Shown here piece by piece: positions 1 to 8,200 of a DNA stretch of 64,000 bases; the first letter of the stretch is position 1; each line of letters opens with the position of its first letter. The notes under the pieces are model-generated. The model saw nothing but the letters and a program-made list of their open reading frames with translations, made no database searches and was not told the DNA's origin. The position numbers were made by a program, and so were the translations under genes. The DNA is taken from NCBI GenBank assembly GCA_030684395.1, contig JAUXTT010000004.1, positions 310,001 through 374,000 on the forward strand. The letters are read 5' to 3'. This stretch comes from Bacteroidota bacterium. Its GTDB lineage: Bacteria > Bacteroidota > Bacteroidia > B-17B0 > Aurantibacillaceae.

Positions 1-1
1 A

Positions 2-79
2 GGTGATGAAACAACGGCCAACAAAGTTCGCGACTTTTTCAAAGATCTTGGAAAAGGCATGGGTGTAATAGGCCAATAA
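2..79 (+). CDS. C-terminal tail of an unidentified gene (cut by window edge)
   Basis: An open frame enters from the left edge and encodes 25 residues ending ...FFKDLGKGMGVIGQ before TAA. It is followed at once by a hairpin, as expected at the end of a transcription unit. The fragment is too short to name; only the open frame and the hairpin support it as a gene end. Confidence 0.45.
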   Translation, partial: GDETTANKVRDFFKDLGKGMGVIGQ

Positions 80-83
80 AGAA

Positions 84-115
84 AGTACCGGATGCCCCTT
101 AAACATCCGGATACT
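84..115 (+). terminator. Hairpin after the upstream gene
   Basis: CCGGATG pairs with CATCCGG, and the stem extends by AGTA/TACT across one bulged A. The T-tract is weak (ATCTTCTTC), so termination is likely but not certain. Confidence 0.4.
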
Positions 116-216
116 ATCTTCTTCAGGCTATTTTGTTAGTTTATGTACGGATCTGAATTAGTAACAAGCAAATTAATCAAAATAGCAAAGCCCTTTGTTT
201 TTACATGTCAACTCCC

Positions 217-1455
217 CTAGTTCAAACAACCCGCTTCCACAATACGAATATCCAATTGCAGTTGAGTTAAATTTTGAAGTACCAGGCTTATTGGTGTGTG
301 ATAAAAACTATTTACTTCCCATAGCTCCATACCTTGTTCATGAACCGCTGGTTTTTCGGAAAGATCAATAAGTTTAGAGCTGTCCAATTTAAATTCAGAG
401 GAAGCCAATACATTTAATGCATTTAGTTCTTTCTTCAATTGATTGAGCTCAGATTTTGCTTTCCCCGTTTGATCAAAAAGAACTCTTGAGGGGATATCAA
501 AATTATCAGGCATTGTTAAGGATTTGTAATCAACCTTCTTAAACTCAACTCCTTCAACAGCAAGCAGAAGATCGAGCTTTAGTTTTTCTATGGAGGTACA
601 CAAATCATTACATTTTTTGTTGACTTCGCTTAATCCTTTTGTGTTGGACACTGTATCCGACATTACTAATTTATATTTGCCAGCGTTTTGTTGACTCAGG
701 TACTCATAAGAATTAGCTACTTTTTGGTTGGTATAAGCAATGGAGTTTTGAATTTTAATGCTTGGCCTTGTATTTACCAAAGTAAAGAAAAGTCCACAAC
801 CCATTATAATGAGTATGCTCGAAACTATTGTATTTACCTTGGTTTCAGGGTTTCGAATTCCTGAAATAAAATAGATAGGAAGAAATAAAATCAACATCAT
901 GATCACTGCTCCGAGTCCCATCATATTTGCTCCCGGCCAGTGCATCACTTTGAACAGGATACCAAGGCTCATCAGAATCCCGGCCAGTGTTCCTATTCCA
1001 ACTATTAATTTTTCTTTTGTTTCTTTCTTCTCCTTTATTTTTAGGGTAAATAAGAGAGGAAGAAAGATTAAACTAGAGCATCCAATTCCTAATACAAGAA
1101 GTATTCCTGCTCCGGGCCAGTGCATAAATTTAAAAAATATGCCGGCAATCATTAAAACGGCGGAAATAATTCCGGTTCCTATCATTAACTTTTTCATGGT
1201 GTAATAATGTTTAAAAATTTGCAGGGCAATTGTTTCTTCTTCGATTTCCCACAGTTCGTGTTTATAAAACTGCCGTATCGTTTTTTGGTAGAAGTTCTCG
1301 AAGTCCCCGTTTGCTTCGAGATTTTGTTCGATCATACAACAAACATGATCCAGGAGGTTATACTGCAGATCCTCCATCTCAACGCCACGTGCACGTATGT
1401 CGTTAAGAATAAAATCAATTTGTTTATCGTTGATGGTATACATTCTCTTATTCAT
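217..1455 (-). CDS. PadR-linked membrane protein with two GldL-like MHWPGA hairpins
   Basis: A 412-residue integral membrane protein. Residues 1-80 form a soluble helical domain (LLDHVCCMIEQ) of the kind found with PadR regulators in Bacteroidota. Two membrane hairpins follow, and each contains FKxMHWPGA (M111-A116 and M171-A176), exactly 60 residues apart, so the unit was duplicated internally. A further membrane segment lies near 207-228. The region from about 230 to the end is helical, extracytoplasmic-looking and rich in Leu/Lys. The FK-x-x-HW/HF motif recalls the N-terminal hairpin of GldL, the proton-channel subunit of the gliding/T9SS motor, but the rest is unlike GldL and no motor role is claimed. 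The gene lies downstream of the padR gene on the same strand and is probably its regulated target. Confidence 0.75.
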   Translation of the reverse strand: MNKRMYTINDKQIDFILNDIRARGVEMEDLQYNLLDHVCCMIEQNLEANGDFENFYQKTIRQFYKHELWEIEEETIALQIFKHYYTMKKLMIGTGIISAVLMIAGIFFKFMHWPGAGILLVLGIGCSSLIFLPLLFTLKIKEKKETKEKLIVGIGTLAGILMSLGILFKVMHWPGANMMGLGAVIMMLILFLPIYFISGIRNPETKVNTIVSSILIIMGCGLFFTLVNTRPSIKIQNSIAYTNQKVANSYEYLSQQNAGKYKLVMSDTVSNTKGLSEVNKKCNDLCTSIEKLKLDLLLAVEGVEFKKVDYKSLTMPDNFDIPSRVLFDQTGKAKSELNQLKKELNALNVLASSEFKLDSSKLIDLSEKPAVHEQGMELWEVNSFYHTPISLVLQNLTQLQLDIRIVEAGCLN

Positions 1456-1460
1456 TTCTT

Positions 1461-1556
1461 AACACAAAGTTCTCAGAGATTGCAGAGTTACACAGAGTAA
1501 TATTTATTATCAAATCTCAGTGCAACTCCGTTCCCTTTGTGTACTCTGTGTTGTAA
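1461..1556. repeat. Palindromic intergenic repeat, CACAGAG family, copy 1
   Basis: CACAGAGTA (1491-1499) is the exact complement of TACTCTGTG (1542-1550), and the outer arms AACACAAAG and CTTTGTGT also match. The element fills the whole gap between the padR gene and its downstream neighbour. A related element lies at 24815-24905. It may act as a stem-loop in the mRNA between the two genes. Confidence 0.5.
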
Positions 1557-1568
1557 AATTTATACTAC

Positions 1569-1907
1569 TTAAGCTGTTCCTGTTTCTATTCCCAACAAAA
1601 ATTTCATTGTGTTCATATAATCAGCAAACTCATTCACTTTTTCTTTAGAATGTACTTTTCCCTTTGTACTAAGTTTGTAGTATTTTCTTACACGCTTACC
1701 AATGTATTCTGTTTCTGTTTCGAGCAAACCATCAGCTTCTAATGCATGAAGAGTTGGGTACAAAGCACCTTCCGTTATCTGAATTTTATCGTTGGTAAGC
1801 TCTTTCACTTTTTGTGTGATCTCATAACCATACATTCGGTTACCCTCGTTCAGAAGTTTAAGCAAGATGGTCTTAAGCGTTCCTTTTATAAGTTCGGATG
1901 AGTACAT
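1569..1907 (-). CDS. PadR family transcriptional regulator
   Basis: A winged-helix repressor of about 112 residues. LIKGTLKTILLKLL, MYGYEITQKVKELT and ITEGALYPTLHALEADGLL are the hallmark PadR DNA-binding helices and wing, followed by RVRKYYKLSTKGK. PadR proteins usually repress their own operon until a ligand or stress relieves them. I prefer the ATG at 1907 (MYSSELIKGT), because family members start here and AGGAAAAC precedes it. A longer frame begins at a GTG at 1940, but that codon lies inside a dispersed palindromic repeat and is probably not used. The membrane protein gene follows about 110 bases downstream. Confidence 0.9.
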   Translation of the reverse strand: MYSSELIKGTLKTILLKLLNEGNRMYGYEITQKVKELTNDKIQITEGALYPTLHALEADGLLETETEYIGKRVRKYYKLSTKGKVHSKEKVNEFADYMNTMKFLLGIETGTA

Positions 1908-1937
1908 GTTTTCCTGTTTTAAGTTTTCTTTATATGC

Positions 1938-1961
1938 CACTTCGAACGAAGTCGAGAAGTG
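1938..1961. repeat. Palindromic repeat CACTTCGA...TCGAGAAGTG, copy 1
   Basis: An imperfect palindrome with arms CACTTCGA and TCGAGAAGTG. A second copy, with almost the same sequence, lies at 50324-50346. It sits just upstream of padR and provides a false GTG start. Confidence 0.5.
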
Positions 1962-2157
1962 TTGATCTATTCTTTTCTAATTATTTTTATTTAGTATACC
2001 AATGCTTGTTTTAATATGAATGTTTCCGTGCAAAAACACATTATTTCAACTTACATAGGACAAATATACATAATATCTGAATGCATAAGTATACGATGTA
2101 TTAGTTTTATCATAAACAATTGATAATCAGTATGTAAATTTTACCAGAGAAATCAAT

Positions 2158-2165
2158 TATCTTTG
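2158..2165 (+). promoter_or_regulatory. Bacteroidota -7 box of ispF
   Basis: TATCTTTG matches TAnnTTTG. It ends only four bases before the ispF ATG, so the transcript would be leaderless or nearly so. Confidence 0.5.
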
Positions 2166-2169
2166 CCCC

Positions 2170-2652
2170 ATGAATATAAGAATAGGATTTGGCTTTGATG
2201 TACACACTCTTGTAGAAGGCAGAGATTTGTGGTTAGGCGGAATAAAACTGGAGCATACAAAAGGTGCCGACGGACATAGTGATGCTGATGTTTTAATTCA
2301 TGCGATATGCGATGCTTTATTGGGTGCTGCTAATCTTCGCGATATAGGTTTTCATTTTTCTAATACAGATGCTAAATACAAAGACATCGATAGCAAAATT
2401 TTATTGAAAGAAACTGTTACACTATTAGAAAGTAAAAATTACAGAATAGGGAATGTAGATGCGACTTTGTGTTTAGAAAATCCAAAGATCAATCCGCACA
2501 TTCCTTCCATGCAAGCTGTACTTGCACCTTTAATGAAAATAAGTGTAGATGATATTTCTATAAAAGCAACAACCAACGAAGGTCTTGGTTATGTAGGATC
2601 AGAGAACGGCGTTAATGCTTATGCTGTTGCTTTGATTGAAAGAATTAGTTAA
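2170..2652 (+). CDS. ispF: 2-C-methyl-D-erythritol 2,4-cyclodiphosphate synthase
   Basis: A cytoplasmic enzyme of the MEP isoprenoid pathway. It cyclises 4-diphosphocytidyl-methylerythritol 2-phosphate to the 2,4-cyclodiphosphate with release of CMP. At 160 residues it has the normal family length. The metal ligands are visible as D10 and H12 in GFDVH and H44 in ADVLIHA; GHSDAD and the C-terminal IKATTNEGLGYVG signature are also present. It usually works as a trimer. The gene is a single unit whose last eight bases overlap the end of the convergent threonine aldolase gene. Confidence 0.97.
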   Translation: MNIRIGFGFDVHTLVEGRDLWLGGIKLEHTKGADGHSDADVLIHAICDALLGAANLRDIGFHFSNTDAKYKDIDSKILLKETVTLLESKNYRIGNVDATLCLENPKINPHIPSMQAVLAPLMKISVDDISIKATTNEGLGYVGSENGVNAYAVALIERIS

Positions 2653-3664
2653 ACTTCTTTAATGAGCTAATTGTTTTCTCCAACATATCATCTGTAAAAT
2701 CCATATGCGTAACCATACGCATGGTTTGCTTTCCAAATGCAGAAATCTTAATATTATTGTCACTTAATTTTTTTTGAAAATCAGCTCCATTCATTTTTTC
2801 ATTCACATCAAAGATCACAATGTTACTTTCAACCGGCATTACTCTATCAATAAACGATAAACCTGATAAAGTAGTTCCAATTTCTCTAGCGCGTTTATGA
2901 TCTTCTTTTAACCTTGTAATATTATTGTCGAGTGCGTAGATCCCGGTAGCTGCAATAAATCCGGCCTGTCGCATGCCGCCGCCAAATACTTTTCTTATTC
3001 TGCGTGACTGCTTAATAAACTCCTTTTTTCCCAACAGCAACGAACCTAGTGGAGTTCCCAGTCCTTTCGACAAACAAATTGAAATGCTGTCGAATGCGAT
3101 GCCCCAGTCTTTTGCTGACTCATTTGTTTCTACGAGTGCGTTAAAAATTCTTGCTCCATCTAAGTGCAAGCCGAGCTTTTTTTCTTTACAAAGTTTGGTA
3201 ATAGGCAACACTTCACTTAATTTATAAATGCTCCCGCCGGCTTTGTTTACAGTATTTTCCAGCTCTACAAGTGATGTTCTGCATAACCAGTCGTAATCGC
3301 CATTTATATTTTGCTCTATTTGTTCTGCCGTAATTTTTCCCCTGCTTCCCTGAATAAGCTTTGCCTGTACTCCTGAGTTAAAAGCAATACCACCACCTTC
3401 ATAATTATAAATATGTGAATTTACATCGCACAATACTTCTTCTCCTGCTTGTGTATGAACCTTGATAGCAATTTGATTTGTCATTGTACCGCTAGGGCAA
3501 AACAAAGCGGCTTCCATCCCAAACATACTTGCTGCTTTCTCTTCCAGTTTAATTACTGTTGGGTCCTCAGCAAACACATCATCTCCAACTTCAGCATTCA
3601 TCATAGCATCCAGCATTCCTTTGCTTGGCTTGGTAACGGTATCACTTCGTAAATCGATGATCAT
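2645..3664 (-). CDS. ltaE: Low-specificity L-threonine aldolase (PLP)
   Basis: A fold-type I PLP enzyme of 339 residues that splits L-threonine or allo-threonine into glycine and acetaldehyde. LRSDTVTKPS at the N-terminus is the family opening. HLDGAR supplies the aspartate (D169) that pairs with the pyridine nitrogen, and the PLP lysine is K200 in SICLSKGLGTPLGS. It provides an alternative route to glycine in the cytosol. The gene is convergent with ispF and overlaps it by eight bases, and it is not clearly in an operon. Confidence 0.95.
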   Translation of the reverse strand: MIIDLRSDTVTKPSKGMLDAMMNAEVGDDVFAEDPTVIKLEEKAASMFGMEAALFCPSGTMTNQIAIKVHTQAGEEVLCDVNSHIYNYEGGGIAFNSGVQAKLIQGSRGKITAEQIEQNINGDYDWLCRTSLVELENTVNKAGGSIYKLSEVLPITKLCKEKKLGLHLDGARIFNALVETNESAKDWGIAFDSISICLSKGLGTPLGSLLLGKKEFIKQSRRIRKVFGGGMRQAGFIAATGIYALDNNITRLKEDHKRAREIGTTLSGLSFIDRVMPVESNIVIFDVNEKMNGADFQKKLSDNNIKISAFGKQTMRMVTHMDFTDDMLEKTISSLKKFN

Positions 3665-3701
3665 AAATTAAATTTTGCTTGTGATAAATATAGGAAAAAG
3701 T

Positions 3702-3776
3702 ATCTGCAGATTTACACGGATTTCACAGATCAGGCGTTCTCCTAGAAGAAAAGTGAAACCAAATAAATCTGTGGCT
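3702..3776. repeat. Intergenic repeat of the ACACGGAT/CACAGAT type
   Basis: The left part reads ATCTGCAGATTT then ACACGGATTTCACAGAT, and the right part has AAATCTGTGG in the opposite sense, so the ends can pair. It lies in the gap before ltaE. A related element sits at 36751-36836. Confidence 0.4.
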
Positions 3777-3782
3777 AAAAAA

Positions 3783-4448
3783 TTATTTCGGAAAATAAAC
3801 GGGATGTGCATTGTTGTAGTTTCTTAAAAACAATCCCATTTGCTTTTTTCTTTTCCCTTTACTTAATGCCATAAAGGATTTATAGATAACATCATCACGT
3901 TTTAAAATTTCGGTAATATTGGCGAGTGTGTAATCCATAATTTCTCCCGAATAAAAATCCAGCAAAAATTGCCTTACTTCTCTTCCCTTAGTTGGCATAT
4001 TGGTTGCCGTTACTCCATAATTGTAATAATAAGGTGAGTTTGACCCGGCATAATTATTTATTACCTCAACCGATGCAACAAACTGCGAAATGTTTCCGAA
4101 TACAGGGACGCGAAACATTTTTTTATCGTAATTGATGAATACCGTATTGTTCTGTGAGAAGCCCCAAATACTATCGGTTTTTACCTTATGAACATGCCCG
4201 CCAAATTTGAAAAAAATGTACTCACTATTCTCCACGGTTTTGCCAATAAAATCAAGCTGCTCTTTATCTTCCTTGGACTCAATCACATTTTTTGTGATTG
4301 GCCTGTTCATACGAAAGTCACTATACGTAATATAGATCCCTTCATTAAAAACGTAATCGCGCGTATATTTAATACTATCGTTTTGAGCCAACGATACTGC
4401 TGAAAAAAGCAGAATAAAAAAAAAGAGAGATGTTCTAAGCACAATCAA
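3783..4448 (-). CDS. Secreted protein of unknown function
   Basis: A 221-residue protein with a clear signal peptide (hydrophobic core FFFILLFSAVSLA, cleavage expected after ...SLA before QND). The mature part is mixed alpha/beta, with FRMNRPITK, SIWGFSQNNTVFINYDKKMFRVPVFG and a C-terminal helical tail. No catalytic motif was recognised. It resembles the many small periplasmic proteins of unknown role in Bacteroidota. It lies downstream of the oligopeptide-binding lipoprotein gene on the same strand, about 34 bases away, so the two may be co-transcribed. Confidence 0.7.
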   Translation of the reverse strand: MIVLRTSLFFFILLFSAVSLAQNDSIKYTRDYVFNEGIYITYSDFRMNRPITKNVIESKEDKEQLDFIGKTVENSEYIFFKFGGHVHKVKTDSIWGFSQNNTVFINYDKKMFRVPVFGNISQFVASVEVINNYAGSNSPYYYNYGVTATNMPTKGREVRQFLLDFYSGEIMDYTLANITEILKRDDVIYKSFMALSKGKRKKQMGLFLRNYNNAHPVYFPK

Positions 4449-4482
4449 GGCTTTATCATTTTAGTAAAACTAAATCAACTAA

Positions 4483-6243
4483 TTACTTAGCCGAATCAGA
4501 TTTTGTGCCATCATTTACTTCAGAGTTAACGCCTTCTTTGATGTAAACTGAGGAGTAATTTCTGTAACGCATTGGGTTAGTGAAAGCATCTTTAACGTAG
4601 AACTGAGTCAAACGATAGTTTCCTTCATACCACAGTGGCATCAAAGGTGCTTCGTTCATTAAGATCTGTTCTGCCTTTAAGAAATATGCCATGCTGCTAT
4701 CCTTAGATTTTGCATCACGTCCCATTACATAATATTTATCGTAATCAGTATTTTGAAAACGAGAAGTGTTAGGGAAAGATGATTGATTAAGATCAGCAGG
4801 AACGTTTGCTCCATAGAATAAATGCAGGAAAGATTCAGGGCTTGGGAAATCGGCGATCCATGCATCACGAATAATATCTGCGCGACCTGAACGCGCTTCT
4901 TCTAATTTTTTAGCGTAAGGAACAACATCAAAATCAATGTTCACGTTTAAGTTTTCCATTAATTGTTTCTGAATCTCCACCACAACATTACTGTTACGCG
5001 CACCTCCACTATTCAAAATAACTTTTACAGCTGGGAAACCTTTTCCGTTCGGGTATCCTGCTTCTGCCAATAATTTTTTGGCTTCAGTCACATTAAAGTC
5101 GTAACCATTGATACTTGAAATATCATATCCGTCGATGGTAAATGTAGGAGGGGTGATTCCTTTGATGCCCGGACCATAAGCCTGGCCATTGAGGATCTCA
5201 TCTACAATTTTTTGACGATTGATTGCATAGTTAAAGGCTCTTCTCACTTTTACATTATCAAAAGGAGCTTTTTTTGTGTTAAACGAATAGTATTGAGTGA
5301 TCATCTCAGGACTATTATCCAATAAGTATTTTGGTGGACGTGTTTGGAAATCTTTTATTTGGCTTTCTACCATTTCCTTAACAGATTGCGAAGGTAAAGA
5401 TGTAATCATATCCAACTTACCATCTTTAAACATCGTTAATTCCTGTTCTTTTGTTGGAACTATATAAATAACAATAGAATCAAGGAAAGGAAGTTGATTT
5501 CCTAAAGTATCTTTTCCATGGTAGTTTGCATTTCTTTTTAATACCACTTTTTCTTTTCCGGAAGATACATTGTCATATATAAATGCACCTGCCCCCGATT
5601 TTATATCCTTTCCGTATTTTTCCACTGCTTCTTTAGCAACAACAGCACAAGCCGGTTCTGCTAAAATTTGCAGGAAAACCGTACTTGGTTTTGCAAGTGT
5701 AATTTCCAGTTTATAATCATCAATTACTTTAATACCCTGTACATCACTTTTTCCTGAGTTAAAACTCTCCGTTGCTCCGGCAACACGGTCTTTAAAAGTG
5801 GAAGTGAAATTTTCGTTATTATCCGCCTTTTTACACAATAATTCGAAAGCATATTTAAAATCTGAAGCTTTGATTTCCCTGCCGGTTCCTCCTGAGAAAC
5901 ACTCATCATCCTGAAAAAACGCACCTTTCTTTATGTAGAAGGTATATTTTGTTCCGCTAGGGTCAACCTCCCACTTTTCTGCTAAGGATGATTCTACTTT
6001 TAGCGTAGACATATTCAACTTTACCAATCCGTCATGAATTTGCGTTGCCACAAAGCCGGAAACCGCATCCGTTATCGAAACAGGGTTCAGAGTTTGGTAA
6101 ATATCACTTTCGCTAATACGTAAGTATCCTCCGTAAACCTTACCACCTTTGGCAACCGGTTTTTCGGTGCTATTTGTTTTATCCCCTGAACAAGAGGCTA
6201 TAAATAGAGCTACAATAGCTGAAAAAATAAGCGTTTTCTTCAT
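4483..6243 (-). CDS. Oligopeptide/dipeptide ABC transporter substrate-binding lipoprotein
   Basis: A family 5 extracellular solute-binding protein (SBP_bac_5/OppA-DppA class) of about 586 residues. The chosen start is the second methionine of the frame, giving a lipoprotein signal MKKTLIFSAIVALFIASC with lipobox cysteine C20; a frame start 24 bases upstream would add residues not expected in a signal peptide. Family blocks are visible: LAEKWEVDPSGTKYTFYIKKG, KASDFKYAFELL, VRRAFNYAINRQKIV and PLMPLWYEGNYRL. It would capture peptides in the periplasm for a permease, but no permease or ATPase gene lies next to it here, so the partner must be elsewhere. Confidence 0.92.
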   Translation of the reverse strand: MKKTLIFSAIVALFIASCSGDKTNSTEKPVAKGGKVYGGYLRISESDIYQTLNPVSITDAVSGFVATQIHDGLVKLNMSTLKVESSLAEKWEVDPSGTKYTFYIKKGAFFQDDECFSGGTGREIKASDFKYAFELLCKKADNNENFTSTFKDRVAGATESFNSGKSDVQGIKVIDDYKLEITLAKPSTVFLQILAEPACAVVAKEAVEKYGKDIKSGAGAFIYDNVSSGKEKVVLKRNANYHGKDTLGNQLPFLDSIVIYIVPTKEQELTMFKDGKLDMITSLPSQSVKEMVESQIKDFQTRPPKYLLDNSPEMITQYYSFNTKKAPFDNVKVRRAFNYAINRQKIVDEILNGQAYGPGIKGITPPTFTIDGYDISSINGYDFNVTEAKKLLAEAGYPNGKGFPAVKVILNSGGARNSNVVVEIQKQLMENLNVNIDFDVVPYAKKLEEARSGRADIIRDAWIADFPSPESFLHLFYGANVPADLNQSSFPNTSRFQNTDYDKYYVMGRDAKSKDSSMAYFLKAEQILMNEAPLMPLWYEGNYRLTQFYVKDAFTNPMRYRNYSSVYIKEGVNSEVNDGTKSDSAK

Positions 6244-6494
6244 AAAATAATTAATTAGTGCCCTCAAAATTTACAAGGCACACTACAATCTGCAAGTTTA
6301 AGGGAAAAAGTGGAATCACGCAAATTTATTTATCGAAAATAAAGTAGTATTTGACTTTACTTTTAATTCGTCTATATGTAAAAAATAAATGTTCGTTTCT
6401 GAAAAAAAAAGGTGATTTTTTTTTGTTTTTACTGATTTTCGTTATAATATTGCGTTCCAAAACTGATACCGTTTATCAGATATATTTAGAAACT

Positions 6495-7307
6495 ATGAAG
6501 AAATTAGCTCTATTGCTTGGTTTTGTTGGTGCTTTGAGCCTTGGTAACAAGGTTGTGGGGCAGAACGTGATACTTATAGAGGGCAACTACCAAGGCAAAA
6601 ATTTATATGTTCAGAATCCATTTGCCAGTGGTGGCGTTGGTTTTTGTGTATCAGAGGTGAAGGTTAACGGTAACGTTGCCACTGATGAGATCGCATCAAG
6701 TGCCTTTGAAATTGATTTGAAACCGCATCAGTTAAAGATTGGCGATAAAGTTGAAGTTAAAATTGCACACAAATCCGATTGTAAGCCAAAGGTTCTTAAC
6801 CAGGAGGTTTTAAAGCCAAAAAGTACATTTGAAGTTATTACTATGAATGTTACTGGAGATGGTACACTTAAATGGAGCACAAAAGCAGAACAAGGAAAAC
6901 TGGCTTTTGTTGTTGAACAATTTCGTTGGAACAAATGGGTGAAAGTTGGTGAAGTTGATGGTGTTGGAACTGCTGCAACAAACAATTACGAGTTCAAAGT
7001 TTCTCCACATTCAGGAAAAAACCAATTCCGTGTAAAACAAACTGATTACAGCGGACAACCACGTTTGTCTAAACCAATTGATTATACAAGCACAGGATGC
7101 GATGTTACTTTTTCTCCGGCAAAAGTTTCTAAAGACATTAACTTTGATTGCGCCGGTAAATCTTCAGAAACAATGTTCGAGATTTACGATCAATATGGTA
7201 ACATTGTAAAAAGAGGATTCGGAAATAAAATTGATTGCGTTAACCTGCCTAAAGGAGGTTACTTCTTAAACTACGACAACAAAATGGGCGAGTTTGTAAA
7301 GAAGTAA
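6495..7307 (+). CDS. Secreted beta-sandwich protein, possible T9SS-type tail
   Basis: A 270-residue exported protein. The frame is open further upstream, but ATG at 6495 gives a proper signal peptide (MKKLALLLGFVGALSLGNKVVGQ) and is preferred. The mature part begins NVILIEGNYQGKNLYVQNPF, then a segment that looks like a fibronectin-III-type sandwich (LKWSTKAEQGKLAFVVEQFRW, NQFRVKQTDYSGQPRLSKPI). The last 45 residues (FEIYDQYGNIVKRGFGN ... LPKGGYFLNYDNKMGEFVKK) have the strand pattern of a T9SS sorting domain but lack the PNP box. The function is unknown. A strong terminator follows. Confidence 0.75.
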   Translation: MKKLALLLGFVGALSLGNKVVGQNVILIEGNYQGKNLYVQNPFASGGVGFCVSEVKVNGNVATDEIASSAFEIDLKPHQLKIGDKVEVKIAHKSDCKPKVLNQEVLKPKSTFEVITMNVTGDGTLKWSTKAEQGKLAFVVEQFRWNKWVKVGEVDGVGTAATNNYEFKVSPHSGKNQFRVKQTDYSGQPRLSKPIDYTSTGCDVTFSPAKVSKDINFDCAGKSSETMFEIYDQYGNIVKRGFGNKIDCVNLPKGGYFLNYDNKMGEFVKK

Positions 7308-7327
7308 AATGAATAAAAAATTATTAG

Positions 7328-7362
7328 AAGATCCCGACTCGAAACAGTCGGGATCTTTTGTT
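7328..7362 (+). terminator. Intrinsic terminator
   Basis: A perfect 12-base-pair stem (AAGATCCCGACT with AGTCGGGATCTT), a six-base loop and a T-rich tail (TTGTTTT). It closes the secreted-protein gene. Confidence 0.9.
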
Positions 7363-7404
7363 TTAAAACGGAAGACCTGTTAACCAAATAAACCCGAAGA
7401 GCAA

Positions 7405-8116
7405 ATGGCAAACAAAAACAACTGAACGAACAAGGTTTTACAGTTTTCCCTGATGTTTTCTCAGAGATAGAAGTTGAGGCTATTTTGACCATTATTAAAC
7501 CCGCTGAAACTTCTGGATCCACCTTTCGTAAATCGAATGCTCTATTTGCAATCAGACAAGTATTAAAAGAAATTTCTGCATTACACAAACTTATATTCAA
7601 TGCGAAATTAAGATCAGCAATTAACTATGCGCTGGGCAACGATTTTTTTATTGTCAAATCAATTTATTTCGGTAAGCCACCAAAATCAAATTGGTTTGTG
7701 TCTTATCATCAGGATTTAACTATTTCAGTTGACAAAAAAGCAGAGGTTGCTAACTATAGTTCATGGACAATAAAGCAAAATCACTTCGCTGTTCAGCCTC
7801 CGCTAAAGATTCTAAATAGTATATATACTATACGGATTCATCTTGACGACACAAACGAAAACAACGGGGCACTAAAATAATTCCAGAGCCCCATCTCAAA
7901 GGCATCTATAGGCCCGAAACAATTGATTGGGCAAAAGAAACTGAAGCTGTTTGTTCGGTTCCTAAAGGAGGTGTTATGATAATGCGCCCTTTATTGTTGC
8001 ACAGCTCCGGCAGAACAACAAATAATAATCAAAGGCGAGCAGTTCACATAGAATTATCAAACACCGATATTGATGTAAATCTCCACTGGTCCGAAAAGTT
8101 GATTCTATTACACTAA
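7405..8116 (+). pseudogene. Frameshifted phytanoyl-CoA dioxygenase (PhyH)-type oxygenase
   Basis: Two frames together spell a PhyH-family Fe(II)/2-oxoglutarate oxygenase of about 235 residues. The first part carries the HxD iron motif (WFVSYHQDLTISV) and ends at a TAA at 7878 after ...DDTNENNGALK. The next frame continues without gap from 7877: IIPEPHLKGIYRPETIDWAK, then LLLHSSGRT with the distal iron histidine, and ends at 8116. Restoring one A in the A-run at 7874-7877 rejoins them (GALKIIPEPH). At the 5' end, the ATG at 7405 is out of frame with KQKQLNEQGFTVFPDVF, so a second one-base loss there is likely. The substrate is unknown. The lesions could be real decay or sequence errors. Confidence 0.8.
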
Positions 8117-8149
8117 TTACTCCATTGCACCTGACCTTCCTAAAAACAA

Positions 8150-8180
8150 AAAGCCCACTGAAATAGCATCAGTGGGCTTT
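8150..8180. terminator. Bidirectional terminator
   Basis: AAAGCCCACTG pairs perfectly with CAGTGGGCTTT around a nine-base loop, with A and T runs on the two sides. It serves the PhyH remnant on the plus strand and the giant metalloprotease gene on the minus strand. Confidence 0.9.
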
Positions 8181-8200
8181 TAACTAAACAAGTATTGTTC

